64,000 nucleotides of DNA from Theropithecus gelada (GCF_003255815.1 NC_037670.1:60896960-60960959); one strand, 5' to 3'. Shown: positions 34,735 through 48,089, numbered from the stretch's first letter. Notes: generated by a model not told the origin, from the sequence alone. A program made the numbers and translations.

Positions 34735-35100
34735 CTTGTGTTATTCTGCAGTAACAAAGAACTCCAAAAGCTCACTGATTCAACATACAAAAACACTGCT
34801 CCTTGCACAAAGTCCACAGTGGCTATCAGGGCAGTTTCCTCCATGGAGGCCAATTTAATCTTGTTGTTTTTCTGGCTAACTAGGAGGCCTTCTCCACAAT
34901 CATGCCAGCAGAAGAAAGGCTGGAAAACTTGACAAGAGTGTTTTGCTCCCTCAGCTTGGAAGGGATCCGCACCACATTTCATTGTCCCGAAACAGTTCCA
35001 TCTGCTACTCATGTGGAGAAGGCTAGGTCACCTGACCTCTGCATCTGCAAGGGGAATACCAGACATCGGGCAGCACCAGCAATGTCTGCCAAGATCCTTT
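34735..35100 (-). mobile_element. Old LTR-like repeat (tentative)
   Basis: GTTATTCTGCAGTAACAAAGAACTCC and AAGCTCACTGATTCAAC...AAACACTGCTCC resemble the AACAAA.TACCCC.AAACTCAGTGGCTTAAAAC start of old LTR families. No domain in the overlapping open frames. Confidence 0.35.
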
Positions 35101-36361
35101 TGCTAATTTTTAGGTTTGACCAAGAGAATTTATTACTCTTTCAAAACACAAGTATGTAAACATTCAGTGAAGATACGAATGAGCAGAAATGAACAAAGAC
35201 TTCGATTGTACTCACATGCAGCTCTACACCTATCTATTCATAGCACTACTCATCATAATAGCAGACAACAGGATTGGGCAATCTATTCTGTCACAACTCA
35301 GGGAAGATTCCCAAAGTATTTAGAATTAAAAATAATTACATTGAATACTGACATTTTTATCAACATAATGGTTTCTATCCCCAAAAGACTGCCTCAATTC
35401 CCAAATATTATTTTATAATATGATTAACATCATAAAAGTGATATTTAAAATAATACAATTTAAAATAATAATATTTAAAAATAGTACCTATGTGTATTCT
35501 ACTTCAAAGGGTAAACAAGAAATTACTAATTACCAAAGAAAGATGAATTCAAAGAAGATGAAGAAGAAGTAACGCTGCTCTCTACTGTCCACATTTTGTA
35601 CATTTTAAACTTTTTACTGCAAACTTACCTTAATTATTTTTAAATAAATCAATTAATTAGTAATGAAAATGTGAACTAGTCCCATTATCAGTTGGAAAAA
35701 AACCACAATCAGAAGAAAAAAAAGAAAGAAAACATAACCTAGTAAAATATGAAAATTAACACATAGAACATTTTATAATTTTTATTGCATGAAATTACAT
35801 ATGAGGTAAAGGATATTTGGGGAAGAAACATAAATTATATTTATTGCAATACTTCTGATAAAAATAGAAAGTGGAGACATACTTTTTCCTGTCTAGTTAA
35901 TTATTTTGAATCATTTTAATATTAAGCTTTTACCAACTGTCAAACACATTCACCTGTAAAGTATCAGTGACCATCGCTAAAGCAATTCAAATTCTAGAGA
36001 CATTTTCAAATATGTTTTCAAGCCATGTAAAATGTGGTTATCATATTCCATATTGGCTTTTCTTTTAAAAGCACTTAAAATATTTTAAATCACTTTTTAA
36101 AGCATCAACTAAGAACATATTTCAAACATTTTATATATGATCACATTAAGGGATTTTTGTTAATAAAGATAGATGTATTTCATGCTTAAAAGCTTGCATA
36201 TAAGTATCTGGATATGAATCCCATTTAATATCTTCACCTAGATTACACGTTCTTTTTTATCTACATGTTACTCGGGGAAGAAGAGGGCAATAATTAACTC
36301 TGGAATAATTATTTCTTTGTTTTTTGCTCCCATATCCAAAGAAGCAGATTTGCTCAACTGT
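35101..36361. other. Unassigned A+T-rich sequence
   Basis: A weak L1-like phrase near 35225-35275 (TATTCATAGCACTACTCATCATAATAGC). Otherwise nothing recognised. Confidence 0.4.
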
Positions 36362-36680
36362 GATTTTTAAAATAAAATTTTACCAAAGTGTCATAGACTT
36401 AAAGTACACAAATCATAAGTGTACATTGTGACATATTTTACAAAGTGAGCCCAGCTCCAGAATATCAGCATCCAGATCATGAGACAGACTGCGACTCCCT
36501 ATCCCCTAAACCCTCCCTGGTGCTCACCCTTCATCTGCACTATGAGACTCTAGATGCCCTGGGTGCAGCCGCCGCCCTCCACTTACTGCTCCAGTCATGC
36601 CCCTGGTTGCTGTCAGCACTGCCCTCTCTGTGTGTCCGCCACATCACTGGCGGGGTTTTGCCAAGGGTGGTATGGACATC
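36362..36680 (-). mobile_element. Possible L1M 3'-UTR fragment
   Basis: AAAGTGTCATAGACTTAAAGTACAC, CCAGAATATCAGCATCCAGATCATGAGACAG and CCCTATCCCC resemble the old L1 3' region read backwards (AGCATCCAGATCAAGAAACAG). The 92-codon frame here is incidental. Confidence 0.4.
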
Positions 36681-37396
36681 ACAATCCCAATGTGGATTTT
36701 TAATTCCTTTATTTCATTACTAGTTCCTCGGAAATCTGGCTGAAATCATAATTATATCTTTCTGCCTCATATTTCACTTCACCTGTGTCTTCGTATTATG
36801 ACTCTATGCTTCTATTTCTATAGTTAAAATCTCCTTGCATTTTCTTAAGGATGACAGCTTCCTAAAATTTTCATCTCATGCCTATAAAATTTAGATATCC
36901 TTCTAACCTGAGTCTTTAGAATAAAGTTGCTTTTGGGTTTCTATAGTGTCTTCTTTTTGGCTCCCATCTGGAGGCTGTTGCACCACTCCCTGGAAAGAGT
37001 CTATCCAGACCAGGTGATTTCCAACAGGCACACTGCTGGCTGTGCACACGTTAGTGTTTTTCTCCTCTTTCCAGACAGAGGCCTTCATGCAAGTCTGGCA
37101 TGCACAGCCTTAAATCTGTTCTCCAGATCTAACAGGCTTTCATTTACCAGAACTCTGCGGGGCTGATTCCTCCCGTCTTGACTGCCTGTTTCCCTAACAC
37201 TGTAGATTGATGTCATACACGAAAACCTGCAAGCCCTCCTGTGGGATGCTGCCAGACTTCCTCTTTCTTCTGCCGTCATTTTATTTCTAGCAAATTTACC
37301 TCCCAGTGTATAATGCTATCGGTGTTCTACTTCTCATCTCTCTACTTTCTGGTTTCAGGTATTCAGAGATTTGAAGTTTCTCAGCAGGAGAAATGC
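36681..37396. other. Unassigned sequence
   Basis: No feature recognised. Opposed open frames of 61-79 codons overlap each other and have no domain. Confidence 0.4.
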
Positions 37397-37715
37397 ACTA
37401 TATATATAGTAATACTTATATAGTATATATTTATATACTGTATATGTGTATATATACATGTATGTCTATATAGTATAAAATATAGTATATACAGTATATA
37501 ATAAATACTATATTTACTATATATGTATATAGTATGTATGGTGTATTTCTACATATATACATACTGTATATGTATATATAGTGTATTTCTATACATTTAC
37601 ACACATATGTACAGATATGTATATGTATATATACACATATATGTCTATATAATGTATAGGCATATGTAATATATATACACATATACGTGTAGGTGTGTGT
37701 GTATATATACACACT
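37397..37715 (+). repeat. TA/TATG-rich tract
   Basis: About 320 bases of TATA, TATG and TACA units with many self-complementary stretches (AGTATATACAGTATATAATAAATAC). Prone to slippage and cruciform extrusion. Confidence 0.95.
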
Positions 37716-40159
37716 TACATTTCATCTAAGAAGAAATCCTCTTAGATTCTTCAATTTCTTTGTCAATCCCAGTAATAACTAGACATGAAATAATTCATGT
37801 CTATGAGTTAGGTTTTATATTTCCTTACTTTATAGGTATTTATTACCTATGAAAATGATAACTGGGTAACTTGGTCAACTGTGTGAATCTGACTAGACCT
37901 GTTTTTCCTCCTCATGTTCAGCCACATTTGCCAGATAGAGGCCTGAGACTGCTGTACCTGCATTGCACTTCAGGTCTGACAGCATATTTTCCATGAAAGA
38001 ATGCAATCTTCTGTGTTTAAGCAACGTGTTATGTTGGTTTTTGGTCACATGCAGTAGCTAACCTAACAAGATATAATAATACTTTGCTTTAGGCTCTCTG
38101 GTCTTTGTACTCATGCCATAATTTTCATCTAAGGGCTGATGACTCAGTATTTTTTTAACCCCAATTCAGGCCCAGTTTGAAACCTATGCAACCTCAACAA
38201 ACTTGGCATGTTCATGTACATAAACATATACAACACTGAACTTATGATTTCCTTTTGTGTTCCCAAATCTAGTGTTGTTCCAGGTCCCCTGTCTTAGTTT
38301 ATGGCATTCCATCATCTTCAAGAAGCTAGAAATCTAGGCATCCACATGAACACCACCCCTTAATTCTCTATATTCAAGCCTTTATGAAGTCTTGTTGATT
38401 TGGTATACAAAATATCCTCAACTTCTCCACCATTATTCACAAATTACCATGAATTACAACTATCATGAATTGCCCTTTAGATCTCTGATCCTTCCTGTTC
38501 ATAATCCTATTCTCCACAGTGTAGTTAGTTGACATTTGTAATAATGAAATGCCTTTCCAAGGTTCACAAGGTAGACAAGTACCATTGTCCTAGGCTAACC
38601 CACCCTGTGTTCTCTGGTGCCCCACTCTTGGTCTGGCTCAGCAGGTGCCCTGCGTTGCCTCACCCTCATAGACCTGAACCTACTGGCCTCTTTATTCCCA
38701 GAAAATGTCATGCTTCTTGTGGTTATGGTTGTATTGCAACTGTTCGCTTTCCCTATGGGGAATCTTTCCAGCCTATTACTATGGAAATGTGTTGAAACAG
38801 AATATAAATTAGCAACAAACATATGGGAATGAGGGGACAGGAGATTGGGAGCCATCTGCCCAGTAGAACAGAAGAGAGTCCTGAGGTTCCCGTGCTGAAG
38901 AAATGGACCAATTTATTCAGGTAGGAGTATAAATGCTGGAGGGTAAATGGGATCCCTGGAGCAAAACCCTTGTGCTATTTGGGGAGGTCACACTGAAATC
39001 CATAAACAAGCCATGCCCATATTCACAGGGGTCTCAGGGAGATTTCTCAATCAAGACCCAGCACAAAACAAATCTATGTACCCAGCAGCAAGAGGACCGA
39101 TAACTGTGACCTGTATAAATACATAAACAAAGACCAGCACCCACATGAGCAAATTTAGCAGGTGAGAGAGAAAGACCAAATCAACAGATGATAGTGGAGA
39201 TCAATAGAAAATTCAGAGAGCAGAGAGGCACTTCATGGGAGACTCGATATTATTCACCTCTGGGGCCCACAAGGCACCTGGGGAGTCACACAGTTGTGAG
39301 CCCAGGCTTGGATAGAATTTTGTCAGGAATGAGTAGGATTTTTTTCACAACGATATACTAAAAGTATAGTTTTTTCTTTAGAGTTTATGAAAAATTAACA
39401 TTCAAGCAGGTTTTCCTATCATGGTCCATTGAATCTCAAGCCCAGTCTTTCTGTTTCAGTTATTGAGCGAAATACACACCAACACTGTTGATTCTCCCAG
39501 CCCTCAGCCATACAATTTCGTTTTGATTCTTCTACTGGAAAAAGAGATTGTGGTAAAGGGCGGGACTGACAAGACCACTTCCCTCCAGGAAGATGCAATT
39601 GGGGGACTTATAATAGGAGTTAATTGTTATCTGGTCAACCAGGGTGTACTTAGCGGTCATTGGGAAGGCAGTGCTGCTGGTGAGAGTTCACTAATGACTC
39701 CCAGGGTCATGGCTAACCACCATGCTCCATTCCACTCGCCTACATCTCTGCATTTGCTTATACTAACTTTAGCTAACGGCCAACACTTTGCTTCCTATAA
39801 TAACCAAAGTCCTATTTTAGATGCCCTGCTCCTTGCGGAGGTAGTCAGTATGAGTTACACTTTACATTGTTTTATTTCTGCTGTCACTATGTTCCAGTTT
39901 TCCTTAAAACTTGCCTCTGTCTTATGGAATATAATTTATATCCTCGGCAAATAGGTACCTTAGTCTAACAACCTGATGTTTTTCCTACCGTATCCCTGAA
40001 GCTTCAGCTATGGTAGACCCCAGTTGGAGGCCCAAGTCACAAAGAAATTAAACAAATTAAACGACTAATCTCCTTCAAGAATCCTCTCTGCCTTGTCCTA
40101 CTGCAATTAAGTCCCTTCCATGTGAATTTTGCCACTTGCAAATACACAATAGTAGTTCC
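37716..40159. other. Unassigned sequence, including a 163-codon frame
   Basis: No repeat confidently recognised. The frame at 39463-39954 (+) starts MSEIHTNTVDSPSPQ and ends NIIYILGK. It shows no signal peptide, domain or conserved family that I know. Its upstream ATG has no strong Kozak context and no neighbouring exons are visible. I treat it as a chance or decayed frame. Confidence 0.4.
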
Positions 40160-40740
40160 AATTTCTGCTTAGCCAGGAGTTGTTCAGATGCAAGTAAGAG
40201 AAATCCATTACAAGCTAGCTTATGCAAAATGAGAGTGTTGGGCTCATATAACTGAAAAGACCAAAAATGTCTAGTTTTCTGTCTCAGTGGTCCTGAGTGC
40301 TCCCCAGATGTCATCATGGGCCTGGGAGAACTGAGATCCCATCACTTCACCTTCTGCTCCTCTGTTATCTTGCCAACTTGTATTCACTCTGTGCTGGGAA
40401 CAATGGCCCTGAGCAGATTCAGGTGAGGGGGTCCTTGTAGTTTATGAGGCCAGAAGGGCAGAGGCAGGATCCTCCTGCTTCTAGCTGTCATATTAGCCCT
40501 TCCAAAAGGACTCTGCTGTAGTTGGAATCACACAAACCAATTCCCCTTTATCAGTCACACTCCTGTGGATATTGGAGTATTTGGTCCAGCCTGCTCATTT
40601 GCACCCTTTCCCAGAGTGGGACCCGTCTCCACAGTGATCACATCTACCAAGTGAGAAGCATGCCCCCAAATTGTGAGGCAAGGGGCATGCATTGTGAGAG
40701 TTACAGTACAAGTGGGAAATGTATTTCTAGAGTTATAGGG
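40160..40740 (-). mobile_element. Possible old interspersed repeat
   Basis: CAGATGCAAGTAAGAGAAATCC, then AAGCTAGCTTATGCAAAATGAGAG, then TTGGGCTCATATAACTGAAAAGACC fits a recalled medium-copy repeat (CAAGTAAC.GAAAACCCAACTCAAACTGGCTTAAGC). Boundaries and class are uncertain. Confidence 0.3.
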
Positions 40741-43019
40741 AGATCTACATAAATAAAAACCACAAAAAAATTTTTTTAAGTGGTTCCTCCGGAGGCTGGG
40801 AAAAAAATGCAAAAGACAGATGAGGGGCTTTGCTTTACAAGTCCATCTAGTGATAGTTGAGGTGTTACTATGTGCATAGGCTACCTCAAAAACATTTAAA
40901 AGTAAAAATAATAAATGGGAGATTTGGGAGATGTGTGTATTTGCAGGATCAAATAGGCATTCATATAGTGCCAATTCAAGTAAGGACATACTTTTCTATT
41001 TCCCAATGCTAAATTGGATGAATAGTGGAGGAATTTAATACCTATGTAATTTAAGGTAAAATGTAAATTTGAATTTTGATTTTGGCTTTTAGCTTTACCA
41101 GGAGCAGCACATTAATATAAAGCAAAACTCATTCTAAACCCTGATCAAGAAAGTATGATAGTAGAAAATGTTGAATCAATCTCACAATTAGGATTACAGT
41201 TGTAAAAAAAAAATGACTAAATTAAAATACAAAAAAATTAAATTCAATGATATATTAAAAATAATCTGTGGATACTAAGTAGTATTTAGGTCAAAAATGC
41301 AAGGTTAACGTTATATTTAGAAATCCTTTTCTATAATACAACAAAATGACAGACATTGTACTATCTCAGAAGTCATTCAATTCTACTAAATGCTTTCCCT
41401 GATTTTTAAAAACGTGGAAAAATCTTTCAAAGGCAGAACACAATGATACTTCCCTTTCAAAACAAGGAATATATACCTTCAATTATTATTTTATGGCAAG
41501 ATGTTGGAGATAATAGTACTTTTAAATGTTAGTACCAATGATGATTACTTACCTCATTATAATTTTAAATGGTTCTGGAATATATAGTCAATTAATAAGA
41601 TATGAAATTAATATAGGACATGACCATTATTAAAAGAAAGAGAAAATAATAGATTCAGATAATGCAATTTTGTCTGCAAAACCCAGAAAATTAAGAAAAA
41701 TGTGATAAAATTTAAATTTTAAAATAGACAAACCACAAAAAAATATTTTAAGTCAGAGCTCAGTGTCTAAAATGGGTCATTTGTTAGAAATTAATTTAGA
41801 ATTTTAGTACTTTTATTATAGTTCTAATTATTTTTGTTTTCTGTTCTGCATCAAAAAATCCATATAAATGCTGTAATTCAAGGCCGTTCACATACTTAAT
41901 GAAGCTACCTGGGGTACTTGTTAATGGGATTTTTATTTTCTCAATAGCAGCGGCATTTGGCTACATTTTCTGGACTATTTTTTTTATAATAGCATAAGTA
42001 AAAAATTATTTGAGGATCTCAAGCTCAAAATCTTACATCTTTTCCAAAAATTTTATGAATACATATTGAAATGCAAAGTCAAACACCCTATTCCCTCATA
42101 TTCCTCCTCTCTTTTTCTCGGGTGTAAGATGCTGAAATTTGGCTGTTTAAATATTTCATGCACATTCATGTAATAAACAGTCTAGTTAAAACATGTTCCA
42201 GAACTGTAGACGGTCTCTTTTGCTAGTCTAATAGAAGCTAATACAGGGATACAGTTAAGTAAAGTTATAATATGCCTTTGTAAATGCAGCATTTTCAAAT
42301 GATAAAATATATTTTTAAAGGTCTCCTTTTTACATGACCTGAATTGTGATATTTAGAAATTTCTAGTGTGGCCTGTATGGCTTGCTCTTTAAACTGGTAA
42401 ATTTGAGTTGAGCAGTAATAGATATTTTAAAACTCTGACAGAAAACCTAAAAGAAGCAGCATTCTGGAAGCTGCAAGTGTGATAAGAAAAAACAGGCATC
42501 AAAACAGACTGCTTCAGAAAGCAGGGATTGCCATGCTGCAAAGGTTGGCTGCAGCCACCACTTGTGCAGAAATGCCAGATTGGCTCCAGTGCACCTGCAA
42601 AAATGTCAAGGGGCAATTCTAGGGGGATGTTACCATCACATTTAGAACTCAGTGCTGGATTTCATGAGGAGAGAGGGGAAAAGCTATTTCCAACTGGCTG
42701 GATAAGAGAGGGGTGTGCCTGCCCTAGTGCATGTCACTCACTTGAAGGTCATGACTTTCGGTTGATGGTCAAAGAAAAAAAGGAGGTTACCCATAAAGAG
42801 AAATTATAAACCAGTATTACCCAGGCTTGCTAAAGAAGACGACAACAGACATGATAAAGGCTTAGCAAACCTATGCAAACAGCTTCTCAATATGCACTTT
42901 CTCGTTGTGCACTGCAGGGAGAATCTACTGCCACCACTGTATGCCGAAGCTCTTGGAAAACAAACTTGCAGATTTCAGAAGAAGTAAAAGAAAAACTCTG
43001 AGCAGCTAAAGGAATATTT
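40741..43019. other. Unassigned A+T-rich sequence
   Basis: No recognised repeat, gene or RNA. 42500-42810 is slightly GC-richer, with a 93-codon frame of no known domain. Confidence 0.4.
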
Positions 43020-43115
43020 GAATATTCAAGTAAGTATCCACCGGCTTGCTTACTATGTGCCTGCTATTGAGCTAGGTACTGAATGTATACCAAAGAATCT
43101 GAGGACCCCTCAGCA
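43020..43115 (-). repeat. L2 3'-end fragment (tentative)
   Basis: TTGCTTACTATGTGCCTGCTATTGAGCTAGGTACTGAATGTATACC parallels the reverse complement of the L2 3' end (TACTATGTGCCAGGCACTG..CTAGG). Confidence 0.5.
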
Positions 43116-43499
43116 TGGCAGAAACACATTGTTATTTGGAAACATCAGTTATTTCTGAAGCAATGAAGTAAAAATGCAAGATGAGCAATGGCAACAATAA
43201 TTAAATCCAGAGGTGGGAAAATGAATCTGGAGTGTGGGAGGCTCTGGGAGACAGTGCCTAAAAGAGGACTGCTGTGAGGATGTTTTCATGAAAAGTTTAT
43301 TTGTTCGTGGGTTAACTTTATTGCTTTTAGGAATTTGTTTTAATATATTCTTTTTTGCAGTTAAAATTACCAGTTGCCTGTATAAGAAAACACAGAAATG
43401 TTTAGTGATAAGATATTATATTTACATATCAAATAATATGTGTTTTGTATATTTCAGTAAACTTTTAGAACTCTTAAGGCTTACAGAAATATTACAAAT

Positions 43500-45640
43500 A
43501 TAGTACAGAAATTTCCCATGTACCCTAGATCCACTTCCCCTTATTAACATCTCACTTTGGTATGGTTCATTTGTCACAAATAGGGAACAGCTATTAACAC
43601 ATTATTATTAACAAAAGTCTACACTTTATTCAGACTTCCCTTGTTTTTTCCTGATATCCTTTTTCAGTTTCAGAACCCCATCCAGGATCCCACATCACAT
43701 TCACGTCATGTCTCCTTATGCTTCTCTTAGCTGTGACAGTTTTTCAGGCTTGCCTTGTTTTGATGGCCTGGACACTTTTGAGGAGGACTGGTCAGGCATC
43801 TTGTAGGATGCCCCTCTATTGGAATTTGTCTGGCGTTTTTCTCATGATTAGAATGTGGTTATGGATTCTGGTGAAAAGACAGCTGAGGTTAAATGCCATT
43901 TCCATTACATTACATCAAAGTTATGTACTATCAGCCCTCTGTGTGACTGTGATTTCACCCTTTATCACCCAGCTACAGCAGGGTTCCTCAGGATTCTCCA
44001 CTGTAAAGTTACTCTTTGCTTCTGCCTTTCCATTCTGCACTCTCTGCAAAGACGTCACTATACACAGCCCACACCTAAGGAGTGGTAATGTGCTCCTCTG
44101 CTTGTGGGTAGAGTATCTACACACATTGTTTGGACTTCTGTGCAGGAACTTTGTCTATTCTGGCCCATGCCAATTTTTTTTTTTTTTTTTTTTTTTGAGA
44201 TGGAGTCTCACTCTGTCGCCCAGGCTGGAGTGCAGTTGCACAATCTCAGCTCACTGCAAGCTCTGCCTCCCGGGTTCACGCCATTCTCCTGCCTCAGCCT
44301 CCCTAGTAGCTGGGACTACAGACACCTGCCACCAAGCCTGGCTAATTTTTTGTATTTTTAGTGGAGACGGGGTTTCACTGTGTTAGCCAGGATGGTCTCG
44401 ATCTCCTGACCTCCGGATCCGCCTGCCTCAGCCTCCCAAAGTGCTGAGATTACAGGCATGAGCCACCGTACCCGGCCACAATCTTTTATTTATTTAAGTG
44501 CATACCCAATTTTAATGCATTGTATTAAACTCATTGTGATTTTTTTTTGCTCCGATTGTTTCAGCTTTGGCCATTGGGAGTTCTTTCTATTGGATCCCAT
44601 GTCCATTTAACACGCCCCCATCATTGTGTGGGTTTGTTTTGTTTTGTATAGTATAGATACAGATACATAGAAGAAGGTATAGATACTGCTGTAAAGTTCA
44701 ATGGATTTTGACAAATTGATGTCTCATATAGCCATCATTATAATATGATAGAGAATATTTTCTCTTACATAAAAATTTCTGACTGTGTGCTTCAGCTGTT
44801 TATTTACCTACCTCCCTGCTCTAGACTTCTGAAAACCACTGATCTGTTTACCATCTATTTTGCCTTTTCCAGAACTTCATATAAATGGAATAATATAGTA
44901 AATTGCCTTTCTCAGAATGATGTATTTTACTTAGCAATATGCTTTTACAGTTCATCCATATCTTTATGTAGCTTGATAACTCATCCCACTTTTGTCGCAG
45001 AGTAATATCTCACTACATTGATGTATCACAACTTGTTTATCCATTCACATCTTAGTTGTTTCCGGTTTTTGGAGATTATGAATAAAGCTACTAGAAACAT
45101 TCACACATAGGTTTTCATGGGGACATACATTTTCAAATCAATTAGGTAAGTGCCTAGGAACACAATTGCTGAATTGTATGGTAAGACGGTATGTAGCTTT
45201 GTGAAAAGCCATCAAACTTTCTTCCAAAGTGGCTGTACCATTTTGCAGTCAGATGAGCAATGGATGAGAGTTTGTGTTGCTTCCCATCCTTGCTATTATT
45301 TGGTATTTTAGAATCCCTACCCACCTCATTTGGTCATTCCAATAAATGTGTAGTGGTATCTCAGTGTCGTTTAATTTGGATTTTCTAATGGCATGTGATC
45401 TCAGGTGTACTTCCATGTCCTTATTTATCTGTACGTCTTCTTTGGTGAGGTATCTGTTCAGATCTATTGTTCACATAATAATTATGTCGTTTTATTTCTT
45501 AACTGTTGAGGCTTGTGAAGTCTGTGCATATGTTGGACACAAACCCTATACGAGGTAGTTGTTTTGCAAATATTTTCTCCTACATATTTATTCTCATATC
45601 ACTCTGTACAACAGATATGTTATAATTTAATGAATGGTTT
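43500..45640 (-). mobile_element. Ancient L1 3' end (L1MC/ME-type), with AluY
   Basis: A long minus-strand 3' UTR: GATGCCCCTCTATTGGAATTTGTCTGG, CTCCACTGTAAAGTTACTC, CACACCTAAGGAGTGG, CAGCTTTGGCCATTGGGAG. Then comes the ORF2 end: GAACTTCATATAAATGGAATAATATAG, TATGAATAAAGCTACTAG, GGCTGTACCATTTTGCAGTC. An Alu is inserted at 44174-44476. The 222-codon frame crossing the Alu is chance reading of the 3' UTR plus Alu. Confidence 0.88.
44174..44476 (-). mobile_element. AluY-type Alu
   Basis: T23 tail, GAGATGGAGTCTCACTCTGTCGCCC, GCAAGCTCTGCCTCCCGGG, GTGTTAGCCAGGATGGTCTCGATCTCCTGACC, ending CCACCGTACCCGGCC. Inserted in the L1 3' UTR. Confidence 0.96.
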
Positions 45641-46984
45641 CCACTAATCAATGCACAAACTTCTACCACTTGATTACCTGTAAGGCAAGCCCAGTTCAAG
45701 GTCAAACTATTGATTAAATATTTTGGCAGAAAGGAGAGGAGGAAAGAAAGAGGAAATCAGCAGATGTGTTGCATTTTTTAATGCCTTTGGATTATTACCC
45801 ACATATCTCATCAGGCCTTCTTACAGGAGCCTGCAGGAGCCAGTAGCAGATAAAGTTGAATAGGACTCAAAGGAACCATTCTTAGCATCTAAATAAACAA
45901 TTAATTGAGAATGCCCCAACCCCAAAAGGGAGTGGCTTCACCCAGATGCTGCAAGATGGTGGACATGGCTCCCAAGAAAACTTGACTACATGATCTGAGA
46001 ACAGAAAGACAACACAGGAAGACCTTTGCCTATGTTCAAATTTGGAGCATAGGCCCCAAGGCTCCAAGCCTGCACCACGTGAGGACTGGACTGATGGAGA
46101 AGCAAGACCTCTGTGTGTATACCTTCTGACTCTAATGGTGTGCCTGTGTCCCCTGGGTCATTCCAATATTCCCTATATATTTGTGACCTAAGTTTTCCAA
46201 TAATCTTTGTGGTTGGTAAGCTTCTTTTAAGATGAGTGGCTTCCAGTGGGATATAAGAAAAGGATAACTGGAAAGGCAGAGTGTGTCTTTTCTGGATTTG
46301 ATTATTATACTGAGTCAATTTCCCCAATTCTGGGTAATCCAAATGTCGCAGTGATGTCCTGTCACTTACTATCTGGAAAATATTGGCTTGATCCCTATTT
46401 TATGAAATGTTAAAGCTCAAAGATATCCTCACATTCCAGGAGACTTGTCACTGAGCTCCTGCTTCTACTGAATTGAGGGTTGGATCATTTTGGTGTCCAG
46501 CACATTCATTCTTGCTTCGTACCAGCAGAGCTCAGGTGGGAAGTGAAACCCCTTTCCCTGATTTCATACAAGGAAAAAATAAACAAGCAATAAGAAGCAT
46601 CACAAACACATACAAACTAAGCATTCTGGAGATGAGCCATTTTTGTTGAAGGTGGTGGGACTTGGAGTGAATTTATACAACAGCAAGAAAAACAACTTAA
46701 GTATCAGACATCCTTTGCCTTTACAGTCCTTTTAACACCCAAGACCCAGGATATTTTACTGTCATGTCAGCTAACGGGTAACCTCCCCGATCTCTTAATA
46801 TGGAGTTGGCTTCTCATGCCTGCTCCTCTTTTATTTGATTTTCTTTCTCCCTCTCTACCCACAACCTCCCATGGGTCCCCACCAACTCTACTAAATTTTT
46901 CATGTTCTATTATGCAGCAAAAGCTAGCTAGCACCTCTAAGATCATGTTTTCATCTCTAAATCACTCGAATAAGCTCAGCAGAA
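45641..46984. other. Unassigned sequence
   Basis: 45890-46350 is more GC-rich and could be an old LTR, but I cannot name it. The 118-codon minus frame there (45986-46342) has no known domain. Confidence 0.35.
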
Positions 46985-46998
46985 CAAAAACACCTTTT

Positions 46999-47302
46999 TT
47001 TTTTTTTTTTTTTTTTTGAGACGGAGTCTCGCTCTGTCGCCCAGGCTGGAGTGCAGTGGCGCGATCTCGGCTCACTGCAAGCTCTGCCTCTCTGGTTCAC
47101 GCCATTCTCCTGCCTCAGCCTCCCGAGTAGATGGGACTACAGGCGCCCGCCACCACGCCCGGCTAATTTCTTTTTGTATTTTTAGTAGAGACGGGGGTTT
47201 CACCGTGTTAGCCAGGATGGTCTCGATCTCCTGACCTCGTGATCCGCCCGTCTCGGCCTCCCAAAGTGCTGGGATTACAGGCTTGAGCCACCGCGCCCGG
47301 CC
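46999..47302 (-). mobile_element. Young Old-World-monkey-type AluY
   Basis: Nearly intact CpGs (GTGGCGCGATCTCGGCTC, CGCCCGCCACCACGCCCGG). The left-arm end reads CCGCCCGTCTCGGCC then GGCTTGAGCCACCGCGCCCGGCC. A perfect 14-bp TSD CAAAAACACCTTTT at 46985-46998 and 47303-47316. The youngest-looking insertion here. Confidence 0.97.
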
Positions 47303-47316
47303 CAAAAACACCTTTT

Positions 47317-47951
47317 ATTCATTATGTCAGGAACACAAAGAATAGCAGAAACTCAAAGTTACCTCTAACTGGCTACTTCAACAGGATCTTTCCTCCTTGG
47401 GAGACATTTGTGGGTTTGAATATGTTTTCTTCGCAGCATACTCGTGTTGGCAGTGGCAGCTTGTGTTTAAAGTGAGTTGAGGTGCAGCTCCACTTTCTCT
47501 GTGTCTCCGTCCTCTGATGGAAGATCCTAAAGGCAATAAGCAAGAACGCTCTTTAGGAAGCTTGGGTGAGGGTGCTGTTCTCTGTTCCTCCCTGAGGGGG
47601 CACTAGATCTGTTCTTAGCACCCTATTGATTTTCTGTGATCTCCTGGGTGTCCAGAAACCCACACACTTACTTCCAAGGCAAAAATATCCTTTTGCTGTG
47701 TTCAATCTCAAACTGTTTCTTCTGGTTGCCTTCTCTCATGAATGAAACCATATCCTTTTCTAATGATCCAAGAATGGCTCAAAGATTCAGGTTACTGATG
47801 ACAATGTTCTGTGATTTCCAAAACACCCATATAATTACAGACACACACACACACTTACACACATATTTCAGTTATTTCAATGAAAGTGCTAAAGAAAGTG
47901 AGGTAAACTTGTGAGCTGAAATTGCTTTTTATTAAAAACCAAAGGAAATTT
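47317..47951. other. Unassigned sequence
   Basis: A short (AC)n near 47841. No gene or repeat recognised. Confidence 0.4.
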
Positions 47952-48089
47952 AAGCAACAGTGTACAGTAACAGTACAATTTTCAATCATGTAAGTTGAAG
48001 CAACAGTGTACAGTAACAGTACAATTTTCAATCATGTAAGTTGAAGCAACTGTGGACAGTAACAGTACAATTTTTAATCCTATAAATGA
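47952..48089 (+). repeat. 46-bp tandem repeat, three units
   Basis: Units 47952-47997 and 47998-48043 are identical: AAGCAACAGTGTACAGTAAC through CATGTAAGTTG. The third, 48044-48089, has several substitutions. Each unit holds an internal ACAGTAACAGTAC. Confidence 0.97.

Noticed and set aside
43718..44386. 222-codon plus-strand frame
   Set aside because: It reads an old L1 3' UTR backwards and then runs through an Alu; the LSPRLECSCTISAHC-type end is standard Alu translation.
47952..48089. CRISPR-like array
   Set aside because: Adjacent repeats with no variable spacers, in primate DNA; it is a simple tandem duplication.
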